The notes: generated by a model from the sequence alone, not told the origin. A DNA stretch of 64,000 nucleotides from Bacillus massiliglaciei (GCF_900098925.1 NZ_LT622358.1:118187-182186); one strand, 5' to 3'. Shown: positions 38,825 through 48,520, numbered from the stretch's first letter. Program-made: numbers and translations.

Positions 38825-40371
38825 CGGATATTTATGAAAAAATTAATGAGCTGTATGACCGTAAGAGAGAAGTAGAGCTTGGCGGCGGAGACGAGAGAAT
38901 CGAAAAGCAGCATGAAAAGGGAAAGCTGACTGCCAGAGAAAGAATTGAGCTGCTTGTAGATCCCGACACTTTCGTTGAGCTGAATCCATTTGTTCAGCAT
39001 CGGAGCACTGATTTTGGCCTGGATAAGATCAAAGGACCCGGTGATGGAGTGGTGACAGGGTACGGCAAAGTGAATGGAAGGGATATATACTTATTTTCAC
39101 AGGATTTTACAGTCTTTGGCGGGGCACTTGGAGAGATGCATGCGATGAAAATTGCGAATGTTATGGATTTGGCTGCCAAAAACGGCGCTCCCTTTGTCGG
39201 ACTGAATGATTCCGGCGGGGCACGAATTCAGGAAGGCGTTGTTTCATTGGACGGCTATGGCCAGATTTTCTACCGTAACTCGATTTATTCGGGAGTGATC
39301 CCGCAAATTTCTGTTATTATGGGACCCTGTGCAGGCGGAGCGGTTTATTCACCGGCCATCACGGATTTTGTTTTTATGGTTGAAAAAACGAGCCAGATGT
39401 TCATAACAGGTCCGAAAGTCATTGAAACGGTGACCGGCGAGAAAATCAGTTCTGAAAATCTTGGCGGTGCAAAAATACATAATACAGTCAGCGGCAATGC
39501 CCATTTTCAGGCATCCTCTGAAGAAGAAGCACTTAAATCTGTGAGGAAGCTTTTGAGCTATCTGCCGCAAAATAATGAAGAAAAGCCTCCTTCGGGAGAA
39601 GCGGATACGGAAGATGATGACCGTCCAAATCTGGCTGATATTGTCCCATTCGAAGGCGTTCGCCCTTATGATGTGCGAAAGGTCATTGAAGAGGTTGCTG
39701 ATCCGGATTCTTTTATGGAAATACAGGAAGGTTTTGCTAAAAACATTGTCATTGGCCTTGGAAGAGTGAAAGGCCGGGTTGCTGGATTTGTCTGCAACCA
39801 GCCAAAGGTGCTTGCCGGCGGCCTTGATATCGATTCCTCTGATAAAGCGGCGAGATTTATCCGCTTTTGTGATTCCTTTAATATCCCCCTCATTACTTTT
39901 GAAGATGTATCCGGTTTCTTTCCGGGGGTCAAGCAGGAGCATGGCGGCATTATCAGGCACGGGGCCAAAATTCTATATGCTTATTCTGAAGCAACAGTGC
40001 CGAAACTGACGGTCATTCTGCGAAAGGCATACGGCGGAGCCTATGTGGCACTTAACAGTAAATCAATCGGTGCCGATCTTACTTTTGCGTGGCCGAATGC
40101 GGAAATCGCGGTGATGGGCTCTCAGGGTGCTGCCAATATTATCTTTGCCCGTGAAATCCAAAACAGTGACAATCCCGAAGAAACACGGGCTGCTAAAATA
40201 GAAGAATACCGTGAGAAGTTTGCCAATCCATATGTGGCCGCAAGCCAAGGGATGGTGGATGATGTCATTGATCCCCGGGAAACTCGAAAGAAAATCATTC
40301 AGGCATTAGATATGCTGCGTAATAAAAAAGAAACAAGGCCGCAGAAAAAGCACGGAAATATCCCATTGTGA
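38821..40371 (+). CDS. yqjD: Propionyl-/acyl-CoA carboxylase carboxyltransferase subunit
   Basis: Carboxyltransferase of the PccB/MmdA type. The 516 residues contain two crotonase-like halves, with GGARIQEGV and GPCAGGAVYSPA in the first and RKAYGGAYVALNSK in the second, the acyl-CoA and carboxybiotin sites. Together with mce and mutAB it links propionyl-CoA with methylmalonyl-CoA. No dedicated biotin carboxylase or carrier gene lies beside it, so it may borrow AccC/AccB (3.3-5.1 kb) or partners outside the window. GGGGAGG precedes ATG 38821. Confidence 0.92.
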   Translation: MTDIYEKINELYDRKREVELGGGDERIEKQHEKGKLTARERIELLVDPDTFVELNPFVQHRSTDFGLDKIKGPGDGVVTGYGKVNGRDIYLFSQDFTVFGGALGEMHAMKIANVMDLAAKNGAPFVGLNDSGGARIQEGVVSLDGYGQIFYRNSIYSGVIPQISVIMGPCAGGAVYSPAITDFVFMVEKTSQMFITGPKVIETVTGEKISSENLGGAKIHNTVSGNAHFQASSEEEALKSVRKLLSYLPQNNEEKPPSGEADTEDDDRPNLADIVPFEGVRPYDVRKVIEEVADPDSFMEIQEGFAKNIVIGLGRVKGRVAGFVCNQPKVLAGGLDIDSSDKAARFIRFCDSFNIPLITFEDVSGFFPGVKQEHGGIIRHGAKILYAYSEATVPKLTVILRKAYGGAYVALNSKSIGADLTFAWPNAEIAVMGSQGAANIIFAREIQNSDNPEETRAAKIEEYREKFANPYVAASQGMVDDVIDPRETRKKIIQALDMLRNKKETRPQKKHGNIPL

Positions 40372-40381
40372 CAGAAAAAGC

Positions 40382-40409
40382 AGAAGTTCGGTTCTCCGGA
40401 CTTCTTTTT
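40382..40409 (+). terminator. Terminator after yqjD
   Basis: AGAAGTTCGG / CCGGACTTCT stem (one G-U) with a TTCT loop, followed by T residues. Confidence 0.85.
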
Positions 40410-40421
40410 ATATCACATTAT

Positions 40422-40451
40422 TTGCCGGGTTGTTGCTTTTAGAAGTATACT
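40422..40451 (+). promoter_or_regulatory. Promoter of yqjE
   Basis: TTGCCG (40422-40427), 18 bases, TATACT (40446-40451). Confidence 0.5.
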
Positions 40452-40483
40452 TATGATGGAATATATTAATGGAGGTTTTATTT

Positions 40484-41605
40484 ATGATTAATCAAGACCG
40501 TTTAGTGGCGGAATTTTTCGAGTTAGTGCAAGTAGACTCAGAAACGAAAAATGAAGCTGAAATTGCGAAAGTCCTTAAAGCGAAGTTCACTGAGCTTGGT
40601 TTAGATGTTTATGAAGATGATACAGCGTCAGTAACTGGACACGGTGCCGGAAATTTAATCTGTACCCTTCCTGCAAGCAAAGACGGAGCTGAAACCATTT
40701 ATTTCACTTCTCACATGGATACAGTTGTACCTGGCAATGGAATCAAACCATCTATTAAAGACGGATACATAGTTTCAGACGGCACCACAATCCTGGGTGC
40801 TGATGATAAAGCAGGTCTTTCAGTGATGATTGAATCAATCCGTGTACTGAAAGAGCAGAATATTCCCCATGGGAAAATCGAATTCATTATCACAGCAGGC
40901 GAAGAATCCGGCCTTGTGGGTGCCAAGGCTTTAGACCGCTCACTCGTAACGGCAAAATTCGGCTATGCCCTTGACAGTGACGGCAAAGTAGGAAATGTAG
41001 TGGTAGCTGCTCCGACCCAAGCAAAAGTAGCAGCCAAAATTTATGGAAAAACCGCTCATGCCGGTGTAGCACCTGAAAAAGGCGTATCGGCTATCACAAT
41101 CGCTTCAAAAGCTATTTCCAGGATGCTGCTTGGCAGAATTGATGAAGAAACCACAGCCAATATTGGTCGTTTCCAAGGCGGCCAGCAGACAAACATTGTC
41201 TGTGACTTTGTTGATATCCTTGCGGAAGCCCGTTCTCTTGTTCCGGAAAAAATGGAACAGCAGGTAGCAAAGATGAAAGAAGCATTTGAAATGGCTGCTG
41301 TTGAAATGGGCGGACGTGCTGAAGTGGATGTTACTGTGATGTATCCTGGCTTTAAATATGGTGCAGGCGACCATGTTGTCGAAGTGGCAAGACAGGCTGC
41401 AGCGAAGATTAACCGTCCGTGTGAACTTCAAAAAAGCGGCGGCGGGAGCGATGCAAACGTGATTGCCGGCTTTGGGATCCCAACTGTCAATCTTGCGGTA
41501 GGCTATGAGGAAATCCATACAACGAATGAAAAAATTCCGGTTGAAGAATTAACGAAGCTTGCTGAAATGGTCATTGCCATCGTCGGTATCGTAGCTGGAG
41601 AGTAA
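40484..41605 (+). CDS. yqjE: M20 family peptidase (PepT-like)
   Basis: Zinc exopeptidase of the M20 family, close to tripeptidase T. The 373 residues contain the metal and catalytic motifs SHMDTVVPG, GADDKAG and TAGEESG and a dimerisation domain in the middle (about 180-290). ATG 40484 with GGAGG upstream is chosen over ATG 40469, which overlaps the ribosome site. The place and size agree with yqjE of B. subtilis. Substrate specificity cannot be read. Confidence 0.9.
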   Translation: MINQDRLVAEFFELVQVDSETKNEAEIAKVLKAKFTELGLDVYEDDTASVTGHGAGNLICTLPASKDGAETIYFTSHMDTVVPGNGIKPSIKDGYIVSDGTTILGADDKAGLSVMIESIRVLKEQNIPHGKIEFIITAGEESGLVGAKALDRSLVTAKFGYALDSDGKVGNVVVAAPTQAKVAAKIYGKTAHAGVAPEKGVSAITIASKAISRMLLGRIDEETTANIGRFQGGQQTNIVCDFVDILAEARSLVPEKMEQQVAKMKEAFEMAAVEMGGRAEVDVTVMYPGFKYGAGDHVVEVARQAAAKINRPCELQKSGGGSDANVIAGFGIPTVNLAVGYEEIHTTNEKIPVEELTKLAEMVIAIVGIVAGE

Positions 41606-41707
41606 GTGTTTTGGTCGGAAAGAAACAAGGTATAGGCAGCTTCATAAGCCGTTGTCTTCCGTTCTGTGCCGGTCTGCCGGCTGCGTGGTAAAAAGGAAGT
41701 GTCAGCC

Positions 41708-42777
41708 GTGAATCATATGTATCCTAAGAAGGGAAGAGTCATTCTCCACATCGATATGAATAGTTTTTATGCCTCGGTGGAAATGGCGTACAATCCCGAT
41801 CTAAAAGGGCGGCCGCTCGCCATTGCAGGAAATGTCGAGGAAAGAAAGGGCATTATTGTTACCTGCAGTTATGAGGCGAGAAAATTCGGGGTCAAAACGA
41901 CAATGCCGGTATGGCAGGCGAAAAAATTATGTCCGGGCCTGATCATCCAACAGCCTAACTTTGATCGGTACCGGCAGGCTTCGCTGGCGATTTTTGAATT
42001 GTTCCGCCAATATACTGAACGGGTGGAGCCTGTCTCTATTGATGAAGGATATTTGGATATTACTGACTGCGGTGATATCGGTACCCCTATTGAAATCGCT
42101 CAAACGATACAGAGGCGAATCATGGAAACGATGGACCTGCCCTGCAGCATCGGCATTGCCCCGAATAAATTTCTGGCTAAAATGGCCTCAGATATGAAAA
42201 AGCCTTTAGGAATTACGATTCTTAGAAAGCGGGATGTTCCGCAAGTCCTTTGGCCAATGAAGGCGGAAGAAATGCACGGTATTGGACTGAAGACCGCAGA
42301 AAAACTGGCTTCTATAGGAATTCAGACCATTGGCGATTTGGCCGTAGCTGATGATTTCCAGCTGAGAAAGGTACTTGGGATTAATGGCACCCGTTTAAAG
42401 GAACGGGCTAATGGCAAGGACGAAAGACCCGTTGATCCGGACTCAGTCTTTGATTATAAAAGTGTCGGCAACTCCACAACATTGCCTCATGAAATTGGAA
42501 CGGGGAAGGTGTCCGTCTCCTTGGTGTTACCGCTTTTGATGTTATTGAAAAAGAAGCTGCTGTCAAACAGCTCGATCTTTTTTCTTTTCACGAAGAAGCG
42601 GAGAAGGAATCGCTTTATTTGGCGATGCAGAAGCTGCAAACCAAGTATGGAAAAAATATTATCAAAAAGGGGCTGCCTTTTCATAACCGTTCAAACAGCG
42701 CAGATACGAGCTTCAGTAAAGACTTTATGGATTTGATGAAGCAAAAGAAACGAGCAGCTGATGAGGGAGAAGAGTAG
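41708..42777 (+). pseudogene. dinB: DNA polymerase IV (DinB) with internal out-of-frame deletion
   Basis: Y-family translesion polymerase gene, probably broken. From GTG 41708 (AAGGAAG 8 bases upstream) the palm, fingers and thumb are intact, with DMNSFYASVE and SIDEGYLDIT active-site motifs and the HhH region. After NSTTLPHE (about 42493) the frame should go on into the little-finger domain, but roughly 70 residues are missing and the rest is in another frame. From 42496 the +2 frame encodes WNGEGVRLLGVTAFD and then QLDLFSFHEEAE to a stop at 42777, the normal C-terminus. Read straight through, the original frame gives an aberrant tail to 42736. An active polymerase is unlikely. Confidence 0.85.
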
Positions 42778-42885
42778 TCTGCCCGGATCCGGGTACATTA
42801 GACAGTATACATGTTGATCCGCAGTGCCTGGTTGAAGCATGGGCGGTTAGGATACTTCAATTTTAAAATAAAGGGGAATTATTTT

Positions 42886-44298
42886 ATGAGTAAACAACAA
42901 ATCGGCGTAATCGGCCTTGCGGTCATGGGGAAAAACCTGGCATTCAATATTGAAAGCAGAGGATATTCCATTTCCGTTTACAACCGCTCACGCGCAAAAA
43001 CAGATGAAATGATGAAAGAAGCAGAAGGGAAAAATGTATTTCCTGCCTACACGTTAGAAGAGTTCGTTGATTCATTGGAAACTCCTCGCAAAATTCTCCT
43101 CATGGTAAAGGCTGGGCAAGCGACTGATGCTACTATTGATCAGTTAAAGCCTTTGCTGGAAAAAGGGGATATCGTCATTGACGGCGGAAATACGTTCTTC
43201 AAGGATACTCAGCGCCGTAACGAAGTGCTCAGCGCCCAAGGCATCCACTTTATCGGTACCGGCGTTTCCGGCGGGGAAGAAGGGGCCTTAACAGGGCCTT
43301 CCATTATGCCAGGGGGACAAAAGGAAGCGTATGAACTGGTTGCACCGATTCTTAAAGATATTTCAGCGAAAGTTGACGGAGACCCATGCTGTACATATAT
43401 CGGTCCGGACGGTGCCGGCCATTATGTAAAAATGGTGCATAATGGAATTGAATATGGCGACATGCAGCTGATTTCTGAGTCTTATTTTCTGTTAAAACAC
43501 CTTTTGGGAGCAGATGCAGCTGAACTGCATGAAATCTTCTCTGATTGGAATAAGGGCGAGCTTGACAGCTATCTGATTGAAATTACTGCGGATATCTTCA
43601 AGAAGTATGATCCGGAGACTGGCAAACCAATGGTCGACGTTATTCTTGATAAAGCGGGACAAAAAGGGACAGGAAAATGGACAAGCCAAAGTGCGCTTGA
43701 CTTAGGTGTGCCGCTTCCTGTCATCACTGAATCTGTATTCGCGCGTTTCATTTCCGCGATAAAAGAAGAAAGGGTAACAGCAAGCAAACAACTGAAAGGC
43801 CCTGTACCTGCTGCATTTAAGGGAGACCGTGCTGCCTTCATTGAAAGCATTCGCAAAGCGCTGTACATGAGTAAAATCGTGTCTTATGCTCAGGGATTCG
43901 CTCAAATGAAAGCTGCATCCGATGAATTCGGCTGGGATCTTCAATATGGAGATATTGCGATGATCTTCCGCGGCGGATGTATCATCCGTGCCCAATTCCT
44001 TCAAAAGATCAAGGATGCTTATGACCGTGAACCGGCATTGAATAATCTTTTACTTGATTCTTATTTCCAAGGTATTGCGGAAGAATATCAGGGGGCGCTG
44101 CGTGAAGTCATTGCGACTGCTGTCATGAATGGCGTTCCTGTTCCAAGTTTCTCTGCTGCGCTTGCTTATTTCGACAGCTACAGGACAGAAACCCTTCCTG
44201 CGAACCTGATTCAGGCTCAAAGAGATTACTTTGGTGCCCATACTTACCAGCGAGTGGATAAAGAAGGAACATTCCATACAGAATGGATGGAAAAGTAA
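42886..44298 (+). CDS. gndA: 6-phosphogluconate dehydrogenase, NADP-dependent
   Basis: Oxidative decarboxylation of 6-phosphogluconate to ribulose 5-phosphate. The 470-residue protein has the Rossmann motif [17 protein letters not shown], the catalytic [18 protein letters not shown] near 128 and [10 protein letters not shown] with the active-site Lys segment near 185. ATG 42886 is chosen (AAGGGG 10 bases upstream); longer readings have no ribosome site. It corresponds to yqjI (gndA). zwf lies nearby on the other strand. Confidence 0.95.
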   Translation: MSKQQIGVIGLAVMGKNLAFNIESRGYSISVYNRSRAKTDEMMKEAEGKNVFPAYTLEEFVDSLETPRKILLMVKAGQATDATIDQLKPLLEKGDIVIDGGNTFFKDTQRRNEVLSAQGIHFIGTGVSGGEEGALTGPSIMPGGQKEAYELVAPILKDISAKVDGDPCCTYIGPDGAGHYVKMVHNGIEYGDMQLISESYFLLKHLLGADAAELHEIFSDWNKGELDSYLIEITADIFKKYDPETGKPMVDVILDKAGQKGTGKWTSQSALDLGVPLPVITESVFARFISAIKEERVTASKQLKGPVPAAFKGDRAAFIESIRKALYMSKIVSYAQGFAQMKAASDEFGWDLQYGDIAMIFRGGCIIRAQFLQKIKDAYDREPALNNLLLDSYFQGIAEEYQGALREVIATAVMNGVPVPSFSAALAYFDSYRTETLPANLIQAQRDYFGAHTYQRVDKEGTFHTEWMEK

Positions 44299-44434
44299 GA
44301 AGAATTTACAAGGATACTTTTATGATCCGTGTTTTTGTTGATTAGAATGTCATCCTGCCTATAACGCTGAAGATCTTTCCTGCGATAGGCGGCAAAATGA
44401 TTATTAGTTCCCATCACAGATAACATAGAGTAAT

Positions 44435-44477
44435 AAAAGGATGAGTGACTGCTTAGGCAGATAAGCTCATCCTTTTT
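44435..44477 (+). terminator. Terminator after gndA
   Basis: An 11-bp stem, AAAAGGATGAG / CTCATCCTTTT, followed by T. An extra GCCTAT/ATAGGC hairpin lies at 44357-44390. Confidence 0.85.
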
Positions 44478-44586
44478 CCTCTTTACACGTTTGCAGCTGA
44501 GCACTTTCGATTGCATGTAATGAAAGGTGAACAGCAAATTTTGATTATTAGGTTAGAAAATTACTGAAAAGAAGGTAAAGGAAGAA

Positions 44587-44802
44587 ATGAAAAAAGGAAT
44601 GATTGACCGATTTGAAGGGGACATGGCAGTCATAGAATTTGAAAAGGAAATGAAGGATATTCCAAGGAAACTGCTGCCGCCAGATGCTAATTTTGGAGAT
44701 GTCCTCCTGTTTGATGGGGACGATATAAAAATCTCAAAAAAAGAGACAGAAAAGGCTAAAAAGGAATTAGATGAGCTGATCAAAGAACTCTTTGAAGAGT
44801 AA
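44587..44802 (+). CDS. DUF3006 family small protein
   Basis: A 71-residue acidic protein. KKGMIDRFEGDMAVIEFE...IPRKLLPPDANFGDVLLF is the DUF3006 pattern, a small beta-barrel-like domain of unknown function found in many Firmicutes, often next to secreted nucleases or MBL hydrolases. The C-terminal third is a charged helix. AAAGGAAG precedes ATG 44587. It has its own terminator. I cannot assign a function. Confidence 0.8.
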   Translation: MKKGMIDRFEGDMAVIEFEKEMKDIPRKLLPPDANFGDVLLFDGDDIKISKKETEKAKKELDELIKELFEE

Positions 44803-44814
44803 AATCATAAAAAA

Positions 44815-44842
44815 GGCTCTCTCCTGTGAGAGGGTCTTTTTT
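44815..44842 (+). terminator. Terminator after the DUF3006 gene
   Basis: A 9-bp stem, GGCTCTCTC / GAGAGGGTC (two G-U pairs), loop CTGT, then seven T. Confidence 0.85.
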
Positions 44843-44906
44843 TGCAGGGAATGGATACTTTTTAAACGGATATTTCATAAAAAAACTTATTTTAATATAT
44901 ATTTAC

Positions 44907-44950
44907 ATATCTAAAGTATTAGATATTTTGTCGGGAGGATATAGTATAAT
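44907..44950 (+). promoter_or_regulatory. Promoter with palindromic operator for the excalibur gene
   Basis: The -10 is TATAAT (44945-44950). A perfect palindrome ATATCTAA-AGTA-TTAGATAT (44907-44926) covers the place of the -35, which itself is poor. The layout suggests a regulator site. Confidence 0.45.
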
Positions 44951-44973
44951 TTCTTGATAAAGGAGGGATAATT

Positions 44974-45282
44974 TTGAAGAAAATCATATCTTTAGCAGTG
45001 GCAGCAACACTTATAACAGGCGGAATTGCTGTGTCATCACCAATACAGGCCGATGCGGCATCCGGTGTTTATAAAAACTGTACAGCGTTCAATAAAAAAT
45101 ATTCAAAAGGCGTTGCAAAATCTTCTAAAACCAAAAATAAAGTTATTAGCAAATCCACGAAAAAAGTATCGTATAAAGCATTGTCAAAAGGCACAAAGAT
45201 TTCATCTTCTGTCTATAAAACAGCTATGAAATACAATAAGGATTTGGATCGTGATAAAGACGGAATTGCGTGTGAACGATAA
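44974..45282 (+). CDS. Secreted excalibur-domain protein
   Basis: A 102-residue exported protein: signal peptide (about 1-29, ending IQADAA), a first YKNCTAFNKKYSKGVAK stretch, a Lys/Ser-rich middle and the excalibur calcium-binding end DLDRDKDGIACER. The two parts around the middle look like one excalibur domain with a basic insertion of about 50 residues, which is unusual. TTG 44974 has AAAGGAGGG upstream. In other Bacillus, such domains follow thermonuclease-like proteins; here it stands alone. Confidence 0.82.
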   Translation: MKKIISLAVAATLITGGIAVSSPIQADAASGVYKNCTAFNKKYSKGVAKSSKTKNKVISKSTKKVSYKALSKGTKISSSVYKTAMKYNKDLDRDKDGIACER

Positions 45283-45592
45283 TAAAACGTTATCCGCCAT
45301 ACAGTCCCCTTTTATAGATTATTTTTTAAATAATAGATGCCTTCCGGCGGAGAAAAAGGATATCCCAGAATATTTTCTGTAAAACAGCATTTAGATTCAT
45401 CCTTTAGTAATCTGCGGCCTGAAAACGTTTTATTTTATTCCTTTCTTGCTTGCAGAGAAGCGGAGAGGGATCTTTCGATTGCCTGCACTTTAAGCTTTAG
45501 ATGTTACCCTATGAAAGGTTTCAATCATCCAGAAGAAGGAAATAGAATAGAATGAATCAGGGCCGTTAGAAGGCTAAGAGGAGTGAAGAAAT
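45283..45592 (+). other. Intergenic region without a convincing gene
   Basis: A 72-codon frame at 45337-45555 lacks a ribosome site and a protein-like pattern. A good ribosome site appears only at the end (45576-45585) for the next small gene. I see no clear promoter or terminator. Confidence 0.4.
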
Positions 45593-45754
45593 ATGAAAAT
45601 TGCTATCATTTTACTGATCATTTTGCTTATTATTTTCCTATTCGAAACGGCAGTCGGAAGATGGCTTAATGCCGCTCCTAAACCTGAAGGATTCAAGGGC
45701 AGGGAATTCTTTTATTCGCTTCGTGATAAAATACTTAATAAAAAGGCTTCTTAA
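45593..45754 (+). CDS. Small membrane protein of 53 residues, unknown
   Basis: ATG 45593 has AAGAGGAG 9 bases upstream. The product begins with one very hydrophobic helix (residues 2-17, almost all Ile/Leu/Phe), then FETAVGRWLNAAPKPEGFKG and a basic tail (SLRDKILNKKAS). The hydrophobic start plus strong ribosome site and a downstream terminator make it a likely gene; I do not recognise the family. Confidence 0.6.
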   Translation: MKIAIILLIILLIIFLFETAVGRWLNAAPKPEGFKGREFFYSLRDKILNKKAS

Positions 45755-45821
45755 AACGACGGCCGCTGTCTTTAGTTCCGGGTGTTTTCTATACCGGAGC
45801 CTAAAGCTTATCAAAAAAATG

Positions 45822-45856
45822 AAACATCCAATTTCACAGAGAAATTGGATGTTTTT
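45822..45856. terminator. Bidirectional terminator between the small membrane gene and zwf
   Basis: A 14-bp stem, AAACATCCAATTTC / GAAATTGGATGTTT, loop ACAGA, T run on the plus side and AAAAAAA on the left flank. Confidence 0.88.
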
Positions 45857-45904
45857 GTGTTTATGCTGTATAGGTTCGGATCTCCATTCCTTCTGTCAGG
45901 GCAA

Positions 45905-47386
45905 TTAAATATCCGTTGACCACCATTTGTGCCCGTCCTGAGCTAACAGATCATCCGCCGCTTTTGGACCGGCTGAACCGGCAGGATAATTAGGGAAAGA
46001 TGGTTCTTTTTTGGTTTCCCAAGCTTCAGAAATGATATCTGTAAACTTCCATGATAAGGCAACTTCGTCCCAATGAGTGAAATTGGTTGCATCTCCGCGC
46101 ATGCTGTCAAAAATTAATTTCTCGTATGCTTCCGGAGTGTTCATTTTATCAATGCCTTCGTTTGATACGGCAAGCTTAACAGGTGTTGTATTGGCAGTCG
46201 TGCCTGCTTTTTTTGCATTTAGCTGCAGGGTGATGCCTTCCTCTGGCTGAATATGGATGACAAGAAGATTTGGAGTTAAGTTTTCTTCTGTCCTATAGTA
46301 TAGGTTCATTGGAATATCTTTGAACTGAACGACAATTTGTGTTGATTTCTTGTCCATCCGCTTGCCTGTCCGTATGTAGAAGGGGACGCCTGCCCAGCGG
46401 AAATTATCGATCATCAGTTTTCCTGCTACAAAAGTCTCCGTATTGGATTCAGGATCTACATTATGTTCTTCTCTGTATCCGGGAACATCCTCGCCGTTCA
46501 GCTGGCCTGCCCCGTATTGCCCTCTGACAAAATAGTTGTCCACATCGTTTACGGCCATAGGACGAAGCGATCTGAGCGCCCTTACCTTTTCACTGCGGAT
46601 TTCTTCTGTTGTCAGAGAAATCGGCGGTTCCATGGCCAGCAGTGCAACCATCTGCATAAGGTGGTTTTGAACCATATCACGCAGAGCTCCGCTTGTTTCA
46701 TAGTAACGGCCGCGTTCCTCGACTCCTAACACTTCGCTGGATGTAACCTGAATATTGGAAATGTAACGGTTATTCCATAGCGGTTCGAACAGGGCGTTTG
46801 AAAAACGGATAACCTCGATATTTTGGACCATCTCTTTTCCAAGATAATGGTCAATCCGGTAAATCTCATCCTCACGAAAGGCGGTTCGGAGCTGTTCATT
46901 AAGCTGCTGGGCTGTTTCGAAACTGTGGCCAAACGGCTTTTCAATGACCAGACGCTTGTATCCGGCAGTATCCGTTAATCCTTGAGCCTTTACTTGTTCA
47001 GCAATTGTTCCGAAAAATTCCGGAGCCATCGCCAAGTAGAAAATTCGGTTTCCTTCTAAACTGTATTGATTGTCTATGCTTTCTGCCAGAACTTTTAATT
47101 GCGAATAAGACTCTGAGCTTGAGACGTCATGGGAGTGATAGTGGAAGTGGCTGATGAATTCTTCGACATCTTCCTCCCCATTTCCAAAAGTAAGAACAGA
47201 TTCTTTTACATTCTCTTGAAACTGTTCATTGGTTAGCGAGCGTCTGGCCACCCCGATTACGGCAAATTTATCAATTTTATCCTTGCGGAATAGACGGTAA
47301 ATGGACGGAAAAAGCTTTCGTTTCGCTAAATCTCCTGTTGCTCCGAAAATAATAATTAAAGCTGTTGGCTTTTTGTTTTCAGACAT
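45905..47386 (-). CDS. zwf: Glucose-6-phosphate 1-dehydrogenase
   Basis: First enzyme of the oxidative pentose phosphate pathway, making 6-phosphogluconolactone and NADPH. The 493 residues have the coenzyme motif IIIFGATGDLAKRKLFPS near 11-28, the substrate-site RIDHYLGKEMVQN near 180 and VEERGRYYETSGALRDMVQNH in parts near 225. It is oriented against gndA, which lies 1.6 kb away, and faces rnz back to back. Confidence 0.96.
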   Translation of the reverse strand: MSENKKPTALIIIFGATGDLAKRKLFPSIYRLFRKDKIDKFAVIGVARRSLTNEQFQENVKESVLTFGNGEEDVEEFISHFHYHSHDVSSSESYSQLKVLAESIDNQYSLEGNRIFYLAMAPEFFGTIAEQVKAQGLTDTAGYKRLVIEKPFGHSFETAQQLNEQLRTAFREDEIYRIDHYLGKEMVQNIEVIRFSNALFEPLWNNRYISNIQVTSSEVLGVEERGRYYETSGALRDMVQNHLMQMVALLAMEPPISLTTEEIRSEKVRALRSLRPMAVNDVDNYFVRGQYGAGQLNGEDVPGYREEHNVDPESNTETFVAGKLMIDNFRWAGVPFYIRTGKRMDKKSTQIVVQFKDIPMNLYYRTEENLTPNLLVIHIQPEEGITLQLNAKKAGTTANTTPVKLAVSNEGIDKMNTPEAYEKLIFDSMRGDATNFTHWDEVALSWKFTDIISEAWETKKEPSFPNYPAGSAGPKAADDLLAQDGHKWWSTDI

Positions 47387-47524
47387 CCTAAAAACCTCGA
47401 CTTTCTATATAGATTCTATCTTCTGAATCAACTACTTATTTTAAAGTTAGCTTTCCCGCAAATCAATCAATTTATCTTGGGAAGCTGAACTTCTTGCCCT
47501 CTTCTGCCAAAATAGAGGCATTTA

Positions 47525-47533
47525 TGCTATAGT
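47525..47533 (+). promoter_or_regulatory. Promoter of rnz (extended -10)
   Basis: TG-C-TATAGT at 47525-47533, 38 bases before rnz. The -35 is weak, which extended -10 promoters tolerate. Confidence 0.5.
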
Positions 47534-47570
47534 GATGGTACATTCAAAATTGATAACGGAGGGAAAATGA

Positions 47571-48503
47571 GTGGAATTTGTATTTTTGGGTACGGGGGCC
47601 GGGATGCCGGCTAAAGCTCGGAATGTCTCCTCTATTGCCCTGCAGCTCCTTGAAGAAAGGGGAACGGTTTGGCTTTTCGACTGCGGAGAAGCGACACAGC
47701 ATCAAATCTTGCATACGGCAGTCAAACCGAGGAAAATTGAAAAAATCTTCATCACTCATTTGCATGGTGATCATATTTACGGTCTGCCGGGACTTCTGGG
47801 CAGCCGTTCTTTTCAGGGAGGGACCGAGAAGCTGACAGTGTACGGCCCGGAAGGAATTGCTGATTTTATTAATACGTCCCTTAAGGTAAGCGGAACCTAT
47901 TTAAAATACCCTTTAGAGATCATAGAGATTCAGGAAGGAAAGGTTTTTGAGGATGAAACCTTTACGGTGAGCTGTTTGGAGCTTGACCACGGCATCTTAA
48001 GCTTCGGCTACCGAATTGTAGAAAAAGACCGACCGGGCAGCCTGCAGGTGGACAGACTCCTTCGTGAAGGAATAAAACCGGGACCTCAATTTAAAGTGTT
48101 AAAAAACGGGGGAACCCTCACATTGGATGACGGAAGGAAGATTCATGGCCCTGATTATTTAGGTGAAGCTAAAAAGGGACGGGTCATTTCGATCCTCGGT
48201 GATACTAGGTATTGTCAGAATGCAATCAAGCTGGCAAGTGACTGTGATTATTTAGTCCATGAAGCCACTTTTTCAGCGGATGAAACAGAGATGGCTCATT
48301 CCTACTGCCATTCTACGACGTCGCAGGCAGCAGAAACAGCTGCAAAGGCGGGAGCAAAGAACTTGATTCTTACACATATCAGCTCCAGGTATACAGCTGA
48401 GGATATAGAAAAGCTGAAAAAAGAAGGAGAGGAAATTTTTCCGAAAACGCTCATTGCTGAAGACCTTCTGTCCATTAAGATTCCTTTACATCTGGAGGAA
48501 TAG
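47571..48503 (+). CDS. rnz: Ribonuclease Z
   Basis: tRNA 3'-end endonuclease of the MBL superfamily. The 310 residues have the zinc motif [17 protein letters not shown] near 61-77, HDH-type ligands further on ([20 protein letters not shown] with His near 248 and LTHISSRY near 270). GTG 47571 follows GGAGGGAAAATGA. Homolog of yqjK in the same place. Confidence 0.95.
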   Translation: MEFVFLGTGAGMPAKARNVSSIALQLLEERGTVWLFDCGEATQHQILHTAVKPRKIEKIFITHLHGDHIYGLPGLLGSRSFQGGTEKLTVYGPEGIADFINTSLKVSGTYLKYPLEIIEIQEGKVFEDETFTVSCLELDHGILSFGYRIVEKDRPGSLQVDRLLREGIKPGPQFKVLKNGGTLTLDDGRKIHGPDYLGEAKKGRVISILGDTRYCQNAIKLASDCDYLVHEATFSADETEMAHSYCHSTTSQAAETAAKAGAKNLILTHISSRYTAEDIEKLKKEGEEIFPKTLIAEDLLSIKIPLHLEE

Positions 48504-48520
48504 CCTCTTCATATGAAAAA

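Noticed and set aside
44357-44390. GCCTAT/ATAGGC hairpin behind gndA
   Set aside because: Six base pairs with a 22-base loop and no T run; the terminator at 44435 explains gndA termination.
45337-45555. 72-codon frame between the excalibur gene and the 53-residue gene
   Set aside because: No ribosome site, and the protein has no hydrophobic core or domain pattern.
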